64,000 bases of DNA from Nostoc sp. TCL240-02 (GTDB lineage Bacteria > Cyanobacteriota > Cyanobacteriia > Cyanobacteriales > Nostocaceae). The notes beneath the pieces were generated by a model. It did no database searches. It saw only the letters and a program-made list of their open reading frames with translations, and was not told where the DNA came from. Both the position numbers and the translations under genes were made by a program. This document shows positions 27,292 to 38,300 of this stretch, piece after piece; position 1 is the first letter of the stretch; each line of letters starts with the position of its first letter. The stretch spans positions 1,798,501 through 1,862,500 of the forward strand of contig NZ_CP040094.1 in the NCBI RefSeq assembly GCF_013343235.1, read 5' to 3'.

Positions 27292-30200
27292 ATGAGTAAC
27301 ACTTCAGACATCAACCAATTATCTCCATTACAACGTTCAGTTTTAGCCTTAAAAGAAATGCGTGCCAAGTTGGACGCAGTGGAGAACGCTAAGACAGAAC
27401 CAATCGCCATTATTGGGATGAACTGTCGCTTTCCTGGGGGAGCCGACTACCCTGAGAAATTCTGGGAATTACTCCACAATGGGGTAGACACTATCACTGA
27501 AGTTCCGGCTGACAGATGGGACGTGGATGAGTATTACAATGCAAATCCCAACACTCTGGGGAAAATTTACACCCGCTATGGTGGGTTTATTAAACAGGTA
27601 GATCAATTTGATCCTCATTTCTTTGGACTTTCCCCTCTAGAAGCAGCCAGCATGGATCCCCAACATCGGCTACTGCTGGAGGTAGGCTGGGAAGCCATCG
27701 AAAACGCCGGACAATCCCCAGAGGAATTAAACGGCAGCCAGACGGGAGTCTTTATGGGACTCTTTATGGAAGATTATTCCCGATTTAACCTATATTCCGG
27801 CGATCATAACCGCATTGATGCCTACAGCAGTTTAGGAAATGCTCGGAGTATTGCCATTGGTCGCCTAGCTTATGTCCTCGGCTTGCAAGGCCCTGTGATG
27901 CAGTTAGACACGGCTTGTTCTTCTTCGTTGCTAGCAGTTCACCTGGCTTGTCAGAGCTTGCGTTCAGGAGAGTGCAATATGGCTTTAGCTGGTGGAGTCA
28001 ACTTGATTTTAGCACCGGAAGCCTCTATTGGTCTGAGTAGAATGAGGGCGCTGGCTCCAGACGGTCGTTGTAAGACCTTTGATGCCAAAGCTGATGGTTA
28101 TGTACGTGGAGAAGGCTGCGGCATAGTCGTACTCAAGCGTTTATCGGATGCGATCGCTAACAATGATAATATTTTGGCTGTGGTGCGAGGCTCGGCAGTT
28201 AATCACGACGGTGCTAGCAGTGGTCTGACAGTACCGAATGGGCTAGCTCAAGAGAAATTGATTAATCAAGCACTCACCAACGCTAAGGTAGCGCCAGAAC
28301 AGATTAGTTATGTAGAAACCCACGGTACAGGCACATCTTTGGGAGATCCTATTGAAGTGAGAGCTTTAGGCTCAGTGTTGTGTCAAGGACGTTCTCCAGA
28401 GCAACCATTGCTGATTGGTTCCGTGAAAACTCAGTTGGGTCATTTAGAATCAGCTGCGGGAGTTGCCAGTTTAATGAAAGTGGTGCTGGCTCTACAAAAC
28501 GCAGAGATACCGCCACATCTGCATTTACAACAACCCAGTCCTCATATTCCTTGGGACAAACTTGCGGTTGCTGTGCCAACTAAGCCAACTCCATGGCCGG
28601 CAGTCAACGGGAAACGCTTGGCTGGGGTTAGTTCCTTTGGTATGAGTGGCACTAATGCCCATCTGATTATTGAAGAAGCACCAAAATTGAAATTAGAGCC
28701 GCCGAAAACTGAGCGTCCACTTCACCTGCTGAGTTTATCGGCCAAAACTGAGGCCGCACTACTGGCAATGGCTAGTAGCTATGAATCTTTTTTAACATCC
28801 CATCCAGAAACATCTTTAGCAGATATTTGTTTTACAGCTAACACCGGGCGATCGCATTTTGAACACCGTCTTGCTGTTGTCGCTGCATCTAACGCAGGCT
28901 TGCGCGAACAACTAACAGCTTTTGCTAGCCAAAAGCAGACCAGCACGTTAGTCAGTGGTCAAGCACAGAAGAAGCGTTCCAAAGTAGTGTTCATGTTTAC
29001 AGGGCAAGGTTCTCAGTATGTGGAAATGGGACGGCAACTTTACGAAACCCAGCCGACATTCCGTAAGACTTTAGACCGATGCGACGAAATTCTGCGTCCC
29101 TATCTTCAGCAACCTTTGTTGTCAGTACTTTACCCCACATCTGATGTTACTTCCCTCTTGAATGAAACAGCATATACTCAACCAGCACTGTTTGCTTTAG
29201 AGTACTCCCTAGCTGAACTGTGGAAATCTTGGGGAATTGTACCAGATGCAGTTATGGGTCATAGCGTGGGTGAATATGTAGCCGCTTGCGTTGCGGGAGT
29301 GTTCAGCTTGGAAGATGGGCTGAAATTAATCGCCGAGCGGGGGCGTTTAATTCAATTTCTACCCCAAAATGGGATGATGGCGGCAGTTTTCACCAATGAA
29401 GCACGGATAAACGGCATTTTAGCTGCTTACACTGGGCAAGTGGCAATTGCCGGGATTAATGGCCCAGAAAATATCGTTATTTCTGGAGCCAGAGAAGTTG
29501 TCCAATTCGTGCTGAAAGAATTGGCAACTCAAGGAATTAACGCCCAACCATTGCAGGTTTCTCAAGCTTTCCACTCCCCTTTAATGGCTAGCATCCTCGA
29601 TCCCTTTGAGCAGATAGCTAGCTCGGTGCAGTTTCAAGCGCCGCGTATTCCCCTAATCTCGAATTTGACTGGACAAATACTTAAATACCAAGAAATTCCC
29701 AATGCAACTTACTGGCGACAGCATCTGAGAGAAGGAGTAAGATTTTATGCCGGCATCAAGACGCTACATGAACAAGGGTATGAAATCTTTGTAGAAATGG
29801 GGCCGAGTACCACATTAGTAGGCATGGGTAAAAGATGCTTGCCAGAAGGTACAGGCACTTGGCTAACTTCTCTGAAAAAAGGACAACCGGACTGGTCACA
29901 ATTGCTTGTTAGTTTAAGTGAGTTGTACATCAGGGGTATAAAAATCAATTGGACTGCATTTGACCAAGGTTATCAGCGTCGCCGCCTAGCACTACCAACC
30001 TACCCATTTCAACGCCAACGCTATTGGGTGGAAAACCTAACGCGAAACCTAACCCCCCAGCCCCCTTCCCTACCAGGGAATGGGGAGAATTCAAAGCCTC
30101 TCTCCTGCAAGGAGAGAGGTTTGCTAAATCCCGTAACAAGCCAGAAGCCAAAAATTCCGCTTTCTGTACCATCGAATTGGTTTCATAGTTGGCAATGGAC

Positions 30201-33200
30201 TCCAGAGGTGTCAAGCCAATCTCAAGATATTCCTTCAGGGGCAATTTTGATCTTTAGCGATCGCCACCAAATAGGGGAAAATTTAGAAAAGCTATTCGAC
30301 TCTAAAAAGTACACGACATATTTTGTCACCCCAGGGGAGAGCTTCAAGCAAACAGCACAACATTTCACTATTAATCCGGCATCCGTTGAAGACTACGAAC
30401 AGCTAATTAAAAATATCAAAGCAGTCGGTGTTACAGTCACAGCAGCCGTGCATCTGTGGAACTATAGTTTGTGGGCAACATCCCCAGAACAATTACTAGA
30501 AAATAACCGCCTGCTCAATGAACGCGTTTACAGTCTTTTGTTTTTGACACAGGCTTTAGTCAAACATTACCCAGCCTCTCCCCTCAATTTCTTAGTGGTA
30601 ACTCAAAGTGCTTATCCAATATCTCCAAATGATTCCCTACACGGTGTACATCAATCTATGGCAGGTGTACTGGCACAGGTGGTGGCACAAGAAAATCCTC
30701 AGATTAAAGCAAAAGTCGTAGATTTTAACCAAGATGTTTATCTGCCTGAAAAATTAGCCGATATTTTGTTCCAGGAAATGAAAGCAGCCCCTACTGGTGA
30801 AGGTATCGTTGCTATCCGTCATGGTCAACGGTTGAGCCGTACCCTGGAAAAAATTAATGTCCCCACAGATAACGACGCTCTACCTTTGTCGGCAGGAGAA
30901 ACCTGGTTGATTACTGGTGGTACCAGTGCTGTCGGGACAGAAATAGCCTTAGCTTTGGTTCGACAAGTACCCATCAATTTGGTGCTAACAGGTCGCCATC
31001 CCCTCCCCCCCAAACAAGAATGGCAATCCGCTAGTCATGATTCCTCAACCCAGCAACGTATCCAGGCAATTCAGCAACTAGAGCAACTCGGAGCCACAGT
31101 TATGTATCAGGCTGTGGATATAACGGATGCCTTGGGGATGAAGCAATTAATTGAGAACATCAAGTCCCGCTTTGGTAATCTGGATGGAGTCATCCATGCG
31201 GCGGGTGCAGTTGACCACAGCACATTTAAACTACTACAAAAACAACCTGCCTCAGTCACCAAAGTTTTAGCCCCGAAAGTCCAGGGAACCATCATCCTCG
31301 ATGCTGTTACCCGTAATGAACCTCTAAAATACTTTGTGTTGTTATCCTCGGTTTCCGCTTCCAAAGCCGAATGGGGAATCGGCATGGGCGATTATGCCGC
31401 AGCCAATACTTTTCTCGATAGTTATGCCATCTACCGGACACAGCATGGCGGTCAAGGACGCTCTTTGGCTCTGAATTATTCTCTGTGGAGCGATCGCGGT
31501 ATGGGCGCTCTTTTAGGAGCATCAACTTTATTAATGGTAAAATCCAAAGGTTTAAATCCTCTGGAACCAGAGCCGGCTGCTAATGCCTTTATTCAGGCTC
31601 TATCTTTGGATGCTTCTGGTGTAATTCACATCATTGACTTGATTGCTCAAGCCACCCCAGAAATAGCACAAAAATCCTCCACGAGCCAACCACAAACTAA
31701 ATCTCGCAATCTGCGACAGCTTGTCCGAGAAGTTTTACTGCAACATTTACGTATTCCGGAAGCACAGGTGGAAGGACACAAAACTTTCCCAGAAATGGGG
31801 TTAGATTCTGTTGGGACTGTAGAAGTTGTCCAACATTTAGGGACAACTCTGGGTGAGGAATTATTTCCGACTTTACTGTTTGAATATCAAACACCAGATG
31901 ACCTGGTAGATTATTTACAAAGCAAGTACGGTTATTCTGTTAAGGCTAGCACGAGCGCGATCGCTCCTGAAGAAACATCTAGCCCGGAAGCCGAAAAATC
32001 AGCGCCCCCAAATGTCGCTACCCAGGAAAAATACCAAGACGTTCCTGAACAAGACATTGCTATCATCGGCATGGCTTGTAAAATACCAGGCGCTAATAAC
32101 TTAGAGCAGTACTGGGATTTACTCAATGCAGGCCGCTCTGTCATTCAAGATGTGCCTCAAGACCGTTGGTTCAACCAACACTACTTTGAAGCCAAAAGAA
32201 ACTCTCCGCAAGCAAAAATATCCAAACGTGGATGCTTTGTAGATAATCCCTTCGACTTTGATCCGATGTTCTTTGGCATCTCTCCCAAGGAAGCTACGGC
32301 GATGGATCCACAACAAAGGTTGTTCCTAGAGCTTTCTATGCAGGCTCTACAACAAGCAGGCTACGGCGGCAAATATCGCCCAGATAATATCGGCGTGTTT
32401 GTTGGGTGTGGACAGAATACCTACATCGAACACTTCACCAATTATCAGTATTACGAGGAATTACGTCAGCGTTTGCAAGAGAGTTCCTGGTTTGATCACC
32501 TTCCTGTTGAAGATCGTCAGCATTTGCTCAAGACCCTCTCCCAAGTACTGCAACCAAGTGAAATTCTCCCTGAGTCAGCAGCAGGTAACGAGGTCAACGA
32601 ATTAGCGGCACGAGTTAGCCATTGCCTGAACCTCAAGGGGCCAAGTATGGCAGTTAGCACTGCTTGTTCTTCTTCATTGGTGGCATTACATATTGCTTGC
32701 GAAAGTCTACGTTCCGGTCAAACTGGCATGGCGATCGTCGGTGGGGTAAATTTAAATCTCAGTCCTAGTCCCTTTACTTTTTTACGTAAGGCACAGGCTC
32801 TTTCCCTCAGTGGAACCTGCTATCCCTTTGACCGCCGTGCCAACGGCATCGTTTTAGGAGAAGGTGCAGGTGTATTAATTATCAAACCTTTAAAACAGGC
32901 TTTGGCTGACGGGGATTTGATTCATGCTGTAATTAAAGGTTCCGCAGTGAATAATGATGGTCATTCTCAAGGGATAACCGCTCCCAATCCTAAAGGTCAA
33001 GCAGAAGCCATCCGCCAAGCTTACAACAGTTGTGGCGTAGATCCCCGGACTATCTCCTACATTGAAACCCACGGTACAGGTACTCTCCTGGGCGATCCAG
33101 TAGAAGTAGAAGGGATGACACAAGCTTTCCGTAGCTTTACTGATGAAAAGGGATTCTGTACCATTGGTTCGGTTAAATCCTCCATTGGTCATTTGCTGTC

Positions 33201-34938
33201 TGCTTCCGGGATTGTCAGCTTGATCAAAGTGGTACTGGCCATGCAGCACGGCAAAATTCCCCAAACTGTAGGTTTTGAGGAGCCTAATCCCCATATCAAT
33301 TTTGCTGACACACCTTTTGCTGTGGCGGGTAAGAGTATACCTTGGTCGCCAAATGGCAACCCATTACGTGCAGGTGTGAATGGATTTGGATTTGGCGGCA
33401 CCAATTGTCACGTTATTCTTGAGGAATCCCCGCTAGCAGCTAATTTACAGTCCCAGGTCACAAGTTCTTCTCCTGATTTGTTATGTCTGACCGCACGGAA
33501 TCAACAAGCACTTCAAGAAGTAGCTAGACAACTACGCGAACACATCATTCATCATCCTGAACAAGAATCTTCTCAAATCTGCTTTACTCAGAATAATGCC
33601 CAAAAAGAATTACCTTACAAGGCGGCTTTAGTAGTCAATGACCGTCAACATCTGCTCAATTACTTAGACGCTATCTGTTCGGCACAAACACCAGCAGAGA
33701 TATATACAGGTCGAGCTAACCCCCAGCGCACAACACCGTTTCACTTAATATTAGATGGAACTAGTGTGATCGCTCCCGCAGAGCTAGAAACTTTAGGCAA
33801 ACGTTTCCCCCAATTCCAAGTAGCTTACGATAGCGTGCGTGCCGGATTAAATGAGATGAGCGAACAGGCACATATATTTGCGGTGCAATACGCTTGGGGA
33901 CACTTGTTGATGTCTTTGGAATTACAACCCACTAGTTTATTAGTAGAAAAAACCGGTATTCTAGTAGGAGCTACACTGCGGGGAATGTTGACATTAGAGC
34001 AGGCGATCGCCTTGCTCCTACAAATAGAAGGACAAAAAGGTCTTATTGCTCATAATTTGTCCGCAAAAGAACAGTTAGCATCAACCTGGACTTGTCCATT
34101 AGTAACTTCACAAGGAATTTTCAGCTATTCTGACACGATTTCCACGGCTCAACTGGTAGCCCTGGTGCAAGTATCTGAACAGTTAAATAATGTAGATGCG
34201 TGTCAAGATGTCATCTCCAAAGAAAGTGTTTACCTACACTTAGGAGATTCATTAGCTCTCAAAGAACAATTAGCAAGTTTGGATGAACTGGGAGTCTGGA
34301 TATATCTAGACAAAGAACAACCAGTAGTGGGACGTGTGTTGACATGTCTGGCCAGGTCTTATGTAGCCGGGGTGAGGTTTAATAGCATACCCTTATTTCC
34401 TCAAGGTCTACGTCGGGTGCTGCTGCCTACTTATCCTTTCGAGCGTAAAACCTACAGAGTATCATTAGTTGATAGCACTCAGGAAAATCAAGCAACCTCC
34501 ATACCTGCGGCTGAATTATTACCACCACGCCTAGAAAGCCAAGGTCAGTCAAATGCCAAAGTTTTGGAAACCCATCTAGTAACAGTAGCCCAAACTCGAC
34601 TGTTGCTAATGGAACAACCATCCCCACTCACAGACAGTCAACGCCAGTCAAGTTACGCTAAGTTGACTCAGGACTTGAAGATTGTGGACAATAGCCAACA
34701 GCCACGACTAGTGCCCATAGAACAACCATCCCCACTCACAGACAGTCAACGCCAGTCAAGCTACGCCAAGGTGGCTCAGGACTTGAAGATTGTGGACAAT
34801 AGCCAACAGCCAAAGCATCCGGTAGCAGTAGCCCAAACTCGACTGTTGCTAATGGAACAATTATCTCCACTCACAGACAGCCAACGCCAGTCAAGTTACA
34901 TCAAGCTGGCTCAGGATTTGCAGAGATTTGGTAAATAG
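27292..34938 (+). CDS. Type I PKS: KS-AT-KR-ACP plus KS with a degenerate AT and repeat tail
   Basis: 2548 residues. Module A: KS C209 (DTACSSSL) with HGTGTSLGDP and [11 protein letters not shown]658 (GHSVGEY) and QAFH 758-761 (malonyl type); KR with TGGTSAVG (about 1208) and Y1368 (GDYAAANTF), no LDD motif; ACP S1506 (MGLDSVGTVE). No DH, so the beta-hydroxyl should stay. Second half: KS with intact C1792 (STACSSSL), H1927 and H1967, and an extra segment near 1715-1750. It is followed by an AT-like region (about 2140-2350) in which the GQGSQY and GHSxGE motifs are gone (VEKTGILVGATLRG stands in place of the Ser loop), although the post-AT linker LPTYPFERKTYRV is kept. There is no second ACP. 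The C-terminus (about 2430-2548) is three imperfect repeats sharing SPLTDSQRQSSY. The KS probably works with the ACP that starts the next protein. Confidence 0.9.
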   Translation: MSNTSDINQLSPLQRSVLALKEMRAKLDAVENAKTEPIAIIGMNCRFPGGADYPEKFWELLHNGVDTITEVPADRWDVDEYYNANPNTLGKIYTRYGGFIKQVDQFDPHFFGLSPLEAASMDPQHRLLLEVGWEAIENAGQSPEELNGSQTGVFMGLFMEDYSRFNLYSGDHNRIDAYSSLGNARSIAIGRLAYVLGLQGPVMQLDTACSSSLLAVHLACQSLRSGECNMALAGGVNLILAPEASIGLSRMRALAPDGRCKTFDAKADGYVRGEGCGIVVLKRLSDAIANNDNILAVVRGSAVNHDGASSGLTVPNGLAQEKLINQALTNAKVAPEQISYVETHGTGTSLGDPIEVRALGSVLCQGRSPEQPLLIGSVKTQLGHLESAAGVASLMKVVLALQNAEIPPHLHLQQPSPHIPWDKLAVAVPTKPTPWPAVNGKRLAGVSSFGMSGTNAHLIIEEAPKLKLEPPKTERPLHLLSLSAKTEAALLAMASSYESFLTSHPETSLADICFTANTGRSHFEHRLAVVAASNAGLREQLTAFASQKQTSTLVSGQAQKKRSKVVFMFTGQGSQYVEMGRQLYETQPTFRKTLDRCDEILRPYLQQPLLSVLYPTSDVTSLLNETAYTQPALFALEYSLAELWKSWGIVPDAVMGHSVGEYVAACVAGVFSLEDGLKLIAERGRLIQFLPQNGMMAAVFTNEARINGILAAYTGQVAIAGINGPENIVISGAREVVQFVLKELATQGINAQPLQVSQAFHSPLMASILDPFEQIASSVQFQAPRIPLISNLTGQILKYQEIPNATYWRQHLREGVRFYAGIKTLHEQGYEIFVEMGPSTTLVGMGKRCLPEGTGTWLTSLKKGQPDWSQLLVSLSELYIRGIKINWTAFDQGYQRRRLALPTYPFQRQRYWVENLTRNLTPQPPSLPGNGENSKPLSCKERGLLNPVTSQKPKIPLSVPSNWFHSWQWTPEVSSQSQDIPSGAILIFSDRHQIGENLEKLFDSKKYTTYFVTPGESFKQTAQHFTINPASVEDYEQLIKNIKAVGVTVTAAVHLWNYSLWATSPEQLLENNRLLNERVYSLLFLTQALVKHYPASPLNFLVVTQSAYPISPNDSLHGVHQSMAGVLAQVVAQENPQIKAKVVDFNQDVYLPEKLADILFQEMKAAPTGEGIVAIRHGQRLSRTLEKINVPTDNDALPLSAGETWLITGGTSAVGTEIALALVRQVPINLVLTGRHPLPPKQEWQSASHDSSTQQRIQAIQQLEQLGATVMYQAVDITDALGMKQLIENIKSRFGNLDGVIHAAGAVDHSTFKLLQKQPASVTKVLAPKVQGTIILDAVTRNEPLKYFVLLSSVSASKAEWGIGMGDYAAANTFLDSYAIYRTQHGGQGRSLALNYSLWSDRGMGALLGASTLLMVKSKGLNPLEPEPAANAFIQALSLDASGVIHIIDLIAQATPEIAQKSSTSQPQTKSRNLRQLVREVLLQHLRIPEAQVEGHKTFPEMGLDSVGTVEVVQHLGTTLGEELFPTLLFEYQTPDDLVDYLQSKYGYSVKASTSAIAPEETSSPEAEKSAPPNVATQEKYQDVPEQDIAIIGMACKIPGANNLEQYWDLLNAGRSVIQDVPQDRWFNQHYFEAKRNSPQAKISKRGCFVDNPFDFDPMFFGISPKEATAMDPQQRLFLELSMQALQQAGYGGKYRPDNIGVFVGCGQNTYIEHFTNYQYYEELRQRLQESSWFDHLPVEDRQHLLKTLSQVLQPSEILPESAAGNEVNELAARVSHCLNLKGPSMAVSTACSSSLVALHIACESLRSGQTGMAIVGGVNLNLSPSPFTFLRKAQALSLSGTCYPFDRRANGIVLGEGAGVLIIKPLKQALADGDLIHAVIKGSAVNNDGHSQGITAPNPKGQAEAIRQAYNSCGVDPRTISYIETHGTGTLLGDPVEVEGMTQAFRSFTDEKGFCTIGSVKSSIGHLLSASGIVSLIKVVLAMQHGKIPQTVGFEEPNPHINFADTPFAVAGKSIPWSPNGNPLRAGVNGFGFGGTNCHVILEESPLAANLQSQVTSSSPDLLCLTARNQQALQEVARQLREHIIHHPEQESSQICFTQNNAQKELPYKAALVVNDRQHLLNYLDAICSAQTPAEIYTGRANPQRTTPFHLILDGTSVIAPAELETLGKRFPQFQVAYDSVRAGLNEMSEQAHIFAVQYAWGHLLMSLELQPTSLLVEKTGILVGATLRGMLTLEQAIALLLQIEGQKGLIAHNLSAKEQLASTWTCPLVTSQGIFSYSDTISTAQLVALVQVSEQLNNVDACQDVISKESVYLHLGDSLALKEQLASLDELGVWIYLDKEQPVVGRVLTCLARSYVAGVRFNSIPLFPQGLRRVLLPTYPFERKTYRVSLVDSTQENQATSIPAAELLPPRLESQGQSNAKVLETHLVTVAQTRLLLMEQPSPLTDSQRQSSYAKLTQDLKIVDNSQQPRLVPIEQPSPLTDSQRQSSYAKVAQDLKIVDNSQQPKHPVAVAQTRLLLMEQLSPLTDSQRQSSYIKLAQDLQRFGK
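34580..34935 (+). repeat. Three tandem coding repeats at the end of the PKS
   Basis: Units begin near 34580, 34703 and 34830. Each has CCACTCACAGACAG followed by CAACGCCAGTCAAG and AAGATTGTGGACAATAGCC or a variant. Units one and three also share GTAGCCCAAACTCGACTGTT. Near-identity at DNA level means recent duplication. They encode a 35-40 residue unit of unknown role. Confidence 0.8.
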
Positions 34939-34958
34939 GCTGAAGTTATTAGTATAAA

Positions 34959-34986
34959 AAACTCTACCCCCTTGTGGGTAAAGTTT
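34959..34986 (+). terminator. Hairpin after the second PKS
   Basis: AAACTCTACCC pairs with GGGTAAAGTTT around a 6-nt loop with one internal mismatch, 20 nt after the stop at 34938. Likely terminator. Confidence 0.6.
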
Positions 34987-35121
34987 CGTCAGAGGTCTGT
35001 AGTCAGTGGCAGAACAGCTAATAACTGACCACTAACACCCACAGAGCAATAAAACTTCCAAAATTAGTTAGGAAGCAATAGATAAAGAAAGCTAACCCTT
35101 TGTTTTATTGCTCCTAACTTT

Positions 35122-35151
35122 TTGCATAAATAGCCCAGATCAAGGCGATAA
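35122..35151 (+). promoter_or_regulatory. Two-box cluster motif, copy 5 (upstream of the NRPS)
   Basis: TTGCATAAAT, AGCCCAGATCAAGGC, GATAA, followed by an ACAAGAGC block at 35159-35166. It lies 153 nt before the ATG at 35305. The best-preserved copy; shares CCCAGA with copy 1 and ATCAAGGCGATAA with copy 3. Confidence 0.65.
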
Positions 35152-35304
35152 TTAACATAACAAGAGCAAAGATTAATTTTTCTCGTAATTCTTATCCATT
35201 CAAATTTAGTTTTGTATGAATAACTAGACTTCAAAACAATACTTACTTAATTAGGTAAGACGTTGGACATTTTTATTGCGAATATTATTTTTTTAGAGGA
35301 TGCA

Positions 35305-38300
35305 ATGAGTACTAAGAGCTTAGAATTGCCTATTTTCTCCCTAGTTGCCAAAATTACTGGACATGATGCAGAAGAATTAGAACGAGATATGTTTTTAGAG
35401 GGTAACTTAGGATTAGATTCCATCAAAATGATGGAACTATTGAATGGATTAGTAGCACTAATTCCCCAAGAAATGCAACCCATTTTTATGGAAGCATTGC
35501 CTTTGCAAAATTTGATGCAATTGCAAACTTTGGGTGATGTCGTACAAATAGCTGATAAATGCTTAGTTTCCCAAATAAATAATTCAGATTCTTCGCCATC
35601 TGCAAGTATTATCAATCAAAAGGAGCAGAAAACAGAGAAGGTTGAGATTCTTTCTGGGCAATATTTTCATTTACTCGGTCATTGGGTAGTAAATTCAATT
35701 AGCTTATTTTCTACTCTACGTTTACGAGGTAATTTTGATTCAAACGTTGCTTGGCAGTCTTGGAAAGACTTGCTGAATCGTCATCCTATGCTGCGATCAC
35801 GCTTTATCATTCCTCCTAATACTACCAGATTCAAGGATTACGAAATGGTAGTTATGGAAAACCCCACTCCTCCTGATATACCCGTTACTGACATCAGGCA
35901 TCTTCATAGTGAGGCTCAAGAACAACTAATTAATGATGAATTGCATCGCTGCCTCAATTATGAATGGCAAATGACAGAGTGGCCACTACATCGATTTTTT
36001 GTTTTTCGGCTGGAAGATTCAGTCTATCAACTGGTATTAGCCAACGAGCATCTCATTTCTGATGCCCTGGGATGTCATGTCATCTTACGCGAATTTATGG
36101 AAATCTACCGAGCTCATGTCTGCGGTGAAGAACCTAATTTGCATCCACCTACAACTGTTCAAGATTACAGCGAATTGGTGCAATCAATTAATGCTTGGCA
36201 AGACCCAGAAGAAGACAAAGCACTGGTCGAGTATGTAAATCGACGAGGCAAAGATTCTTATTTATGGAATCCCACAGGAAATGCCATCACATCCCTGTGT
36301 CCAAAATTCCATAACCGCAGATTTTCCTTAGGAAAGGCTATCACTAATCAACTCATTGCCCAAACTCGTGAATGGCGATTACCACTGAACTCTCTCCTAG
36401 TGGGTGCGTTTGTGCGGGCTGTTGCCAAATTTGAGAAGTCTAAAAACGAACCGATTATGGTTCAAGTTCCCACCAGTGGACGGGTTTATCCAGGCATAGA
36501 TGCTTCTGATGTGGTGGGTAGTTTTGCTCAGAATTTGTCTATTAGCCTAGACTTACCAGCACTGAATGAAGATTGGCAACGCTTGTTAAACCGCGTTCAT
36601 CAGGAAATCCAACAAGGGTTAGTTAACGGTTATGACCGCGCCCAAACTCGTCAAATGGCGATCGCTTTCCGAGATAATATTGTTTTAGAAGATGGCAAAA
36701 TCCCTGAGCGGATGTTACCCATGTATCGCCGCATACTGAAATCAAATTTATACTGTCCATTTACAGGACAGACTAATATTAAAAACAAATATGGCCCCAT
36801 AGATGTAATCGATTATCGCGCAGGTGGTATTAATGCTGCGGGAACAATTGATATATTGCAAGAAATATTTGACGACAGTTTACATTTGTTCGCTAGCTAC
36901 GATAGTAACTTTTTCCCTGAGTTTGTTATCGATGAATTGATGCATGAATATATTACCCAAATCAAAGAATTAGCCTCACTAAAAATCCCATCTCAGCAAC
37001 TAACGCAGCCACTGCTCAAGACACAAACAGATGTAAATATAGTGCAGCTTTTGCAAGAAATCGCCACAGAAATCTGCCATTCTCAGATTACTGACAATGA
37101 TATGGCTAAGGATTTGGAAGCAGAATTGGGAATGGATTCTTTGGAACTCATCCGCATTGTTACGAGGTTAGAAAAACGGTTAGGCAAAGTAAATCGTCAA
37201 GCCTTGCTTTCTTGTCGCAGTCTCCAAGAAATGGCTGTGCTACTTGGGAATAAACAATCATCTTCTTTACAAAACCAATCAGTTGTCAACAATCAACAAC
37301 CCCAAGAAATTCCTTACTGGGAAATTATCGAGCAAGCCAAGCGTACTCCCAATGCCATAGCGGTGACGGATGGGGAAACTCAAATTACCTACGCAGAGTT
37401 GAACCGTCTTTCCAATCAGGTGGCTAATTATTTGCAGGCTCAGGGAGTTAAACCAGGCGTGTTTGTGGGGATCATGACACGACGTGGGCCTTTGATGTTC
37501 GTGGGTATTCTCGGTATTCTCAAAGCAGGCGGGACTTACGTTCCTTTAGATCCTATATATCCCCATGAACGGATTAAGTACATACTAGAACACGCTGAAA
37601 TTGGAATTTTGCTCACAGAAAATCGCTTGACAAACAAGTTAGCAGTATGCCTGACTGAGCAGTTACCTTTAAATACTTTGATGTTCTTAGATGAGGGTAT
37701 TTTTGAGAAAGGTAAAGCTTGGACACAGTTAAACAAAAAGACTTGGGCGCGTTGTTCAGACATAGCTCCTGCCAATGTTAGTACTCCTGATGACTTGATG
37801 ACAGTACTGTACACCTCTGGTTCTACAGGTAAACCTAAAGGAGTGATGCTCAACCATCGGGGTTACATGAATCGCCTGGTTTGGATGCAGAATGCTTTTC
37901 AATTGCGTTATGGCGATCGCGTTGCTCAAAAAACATCTTGCTGTTTTGATATATCAGTATGGGAAATATTCTGGCCTTTGATGGTGGGAGCTACTGTTTA
38001 TTCTGTGGAAACAGAAACAGTCAAAAATCCTTGGCTTTTAGCACAGTGGATTAAAGATAACCAAATCAATGTCATGCACTTTGTTCCTTCCCTATTTGGA
38101 GAATTTTGTAACGCTTTAGAATCAGAATCATGGATTTTTCCCGATTTGCGTTGGTTAGTCTTTAGTGGCGAAGCTTTACCTGTACCTTTTGTACAGCGTT
38201 GGATTGATAAGTATGGCATGAGTGTTGGTTTAGCCAATCTTTATGGCCCCACTGAAGCTTCCATCGATGTCACCGCACACATTATTCGTCAACGTCCAGG

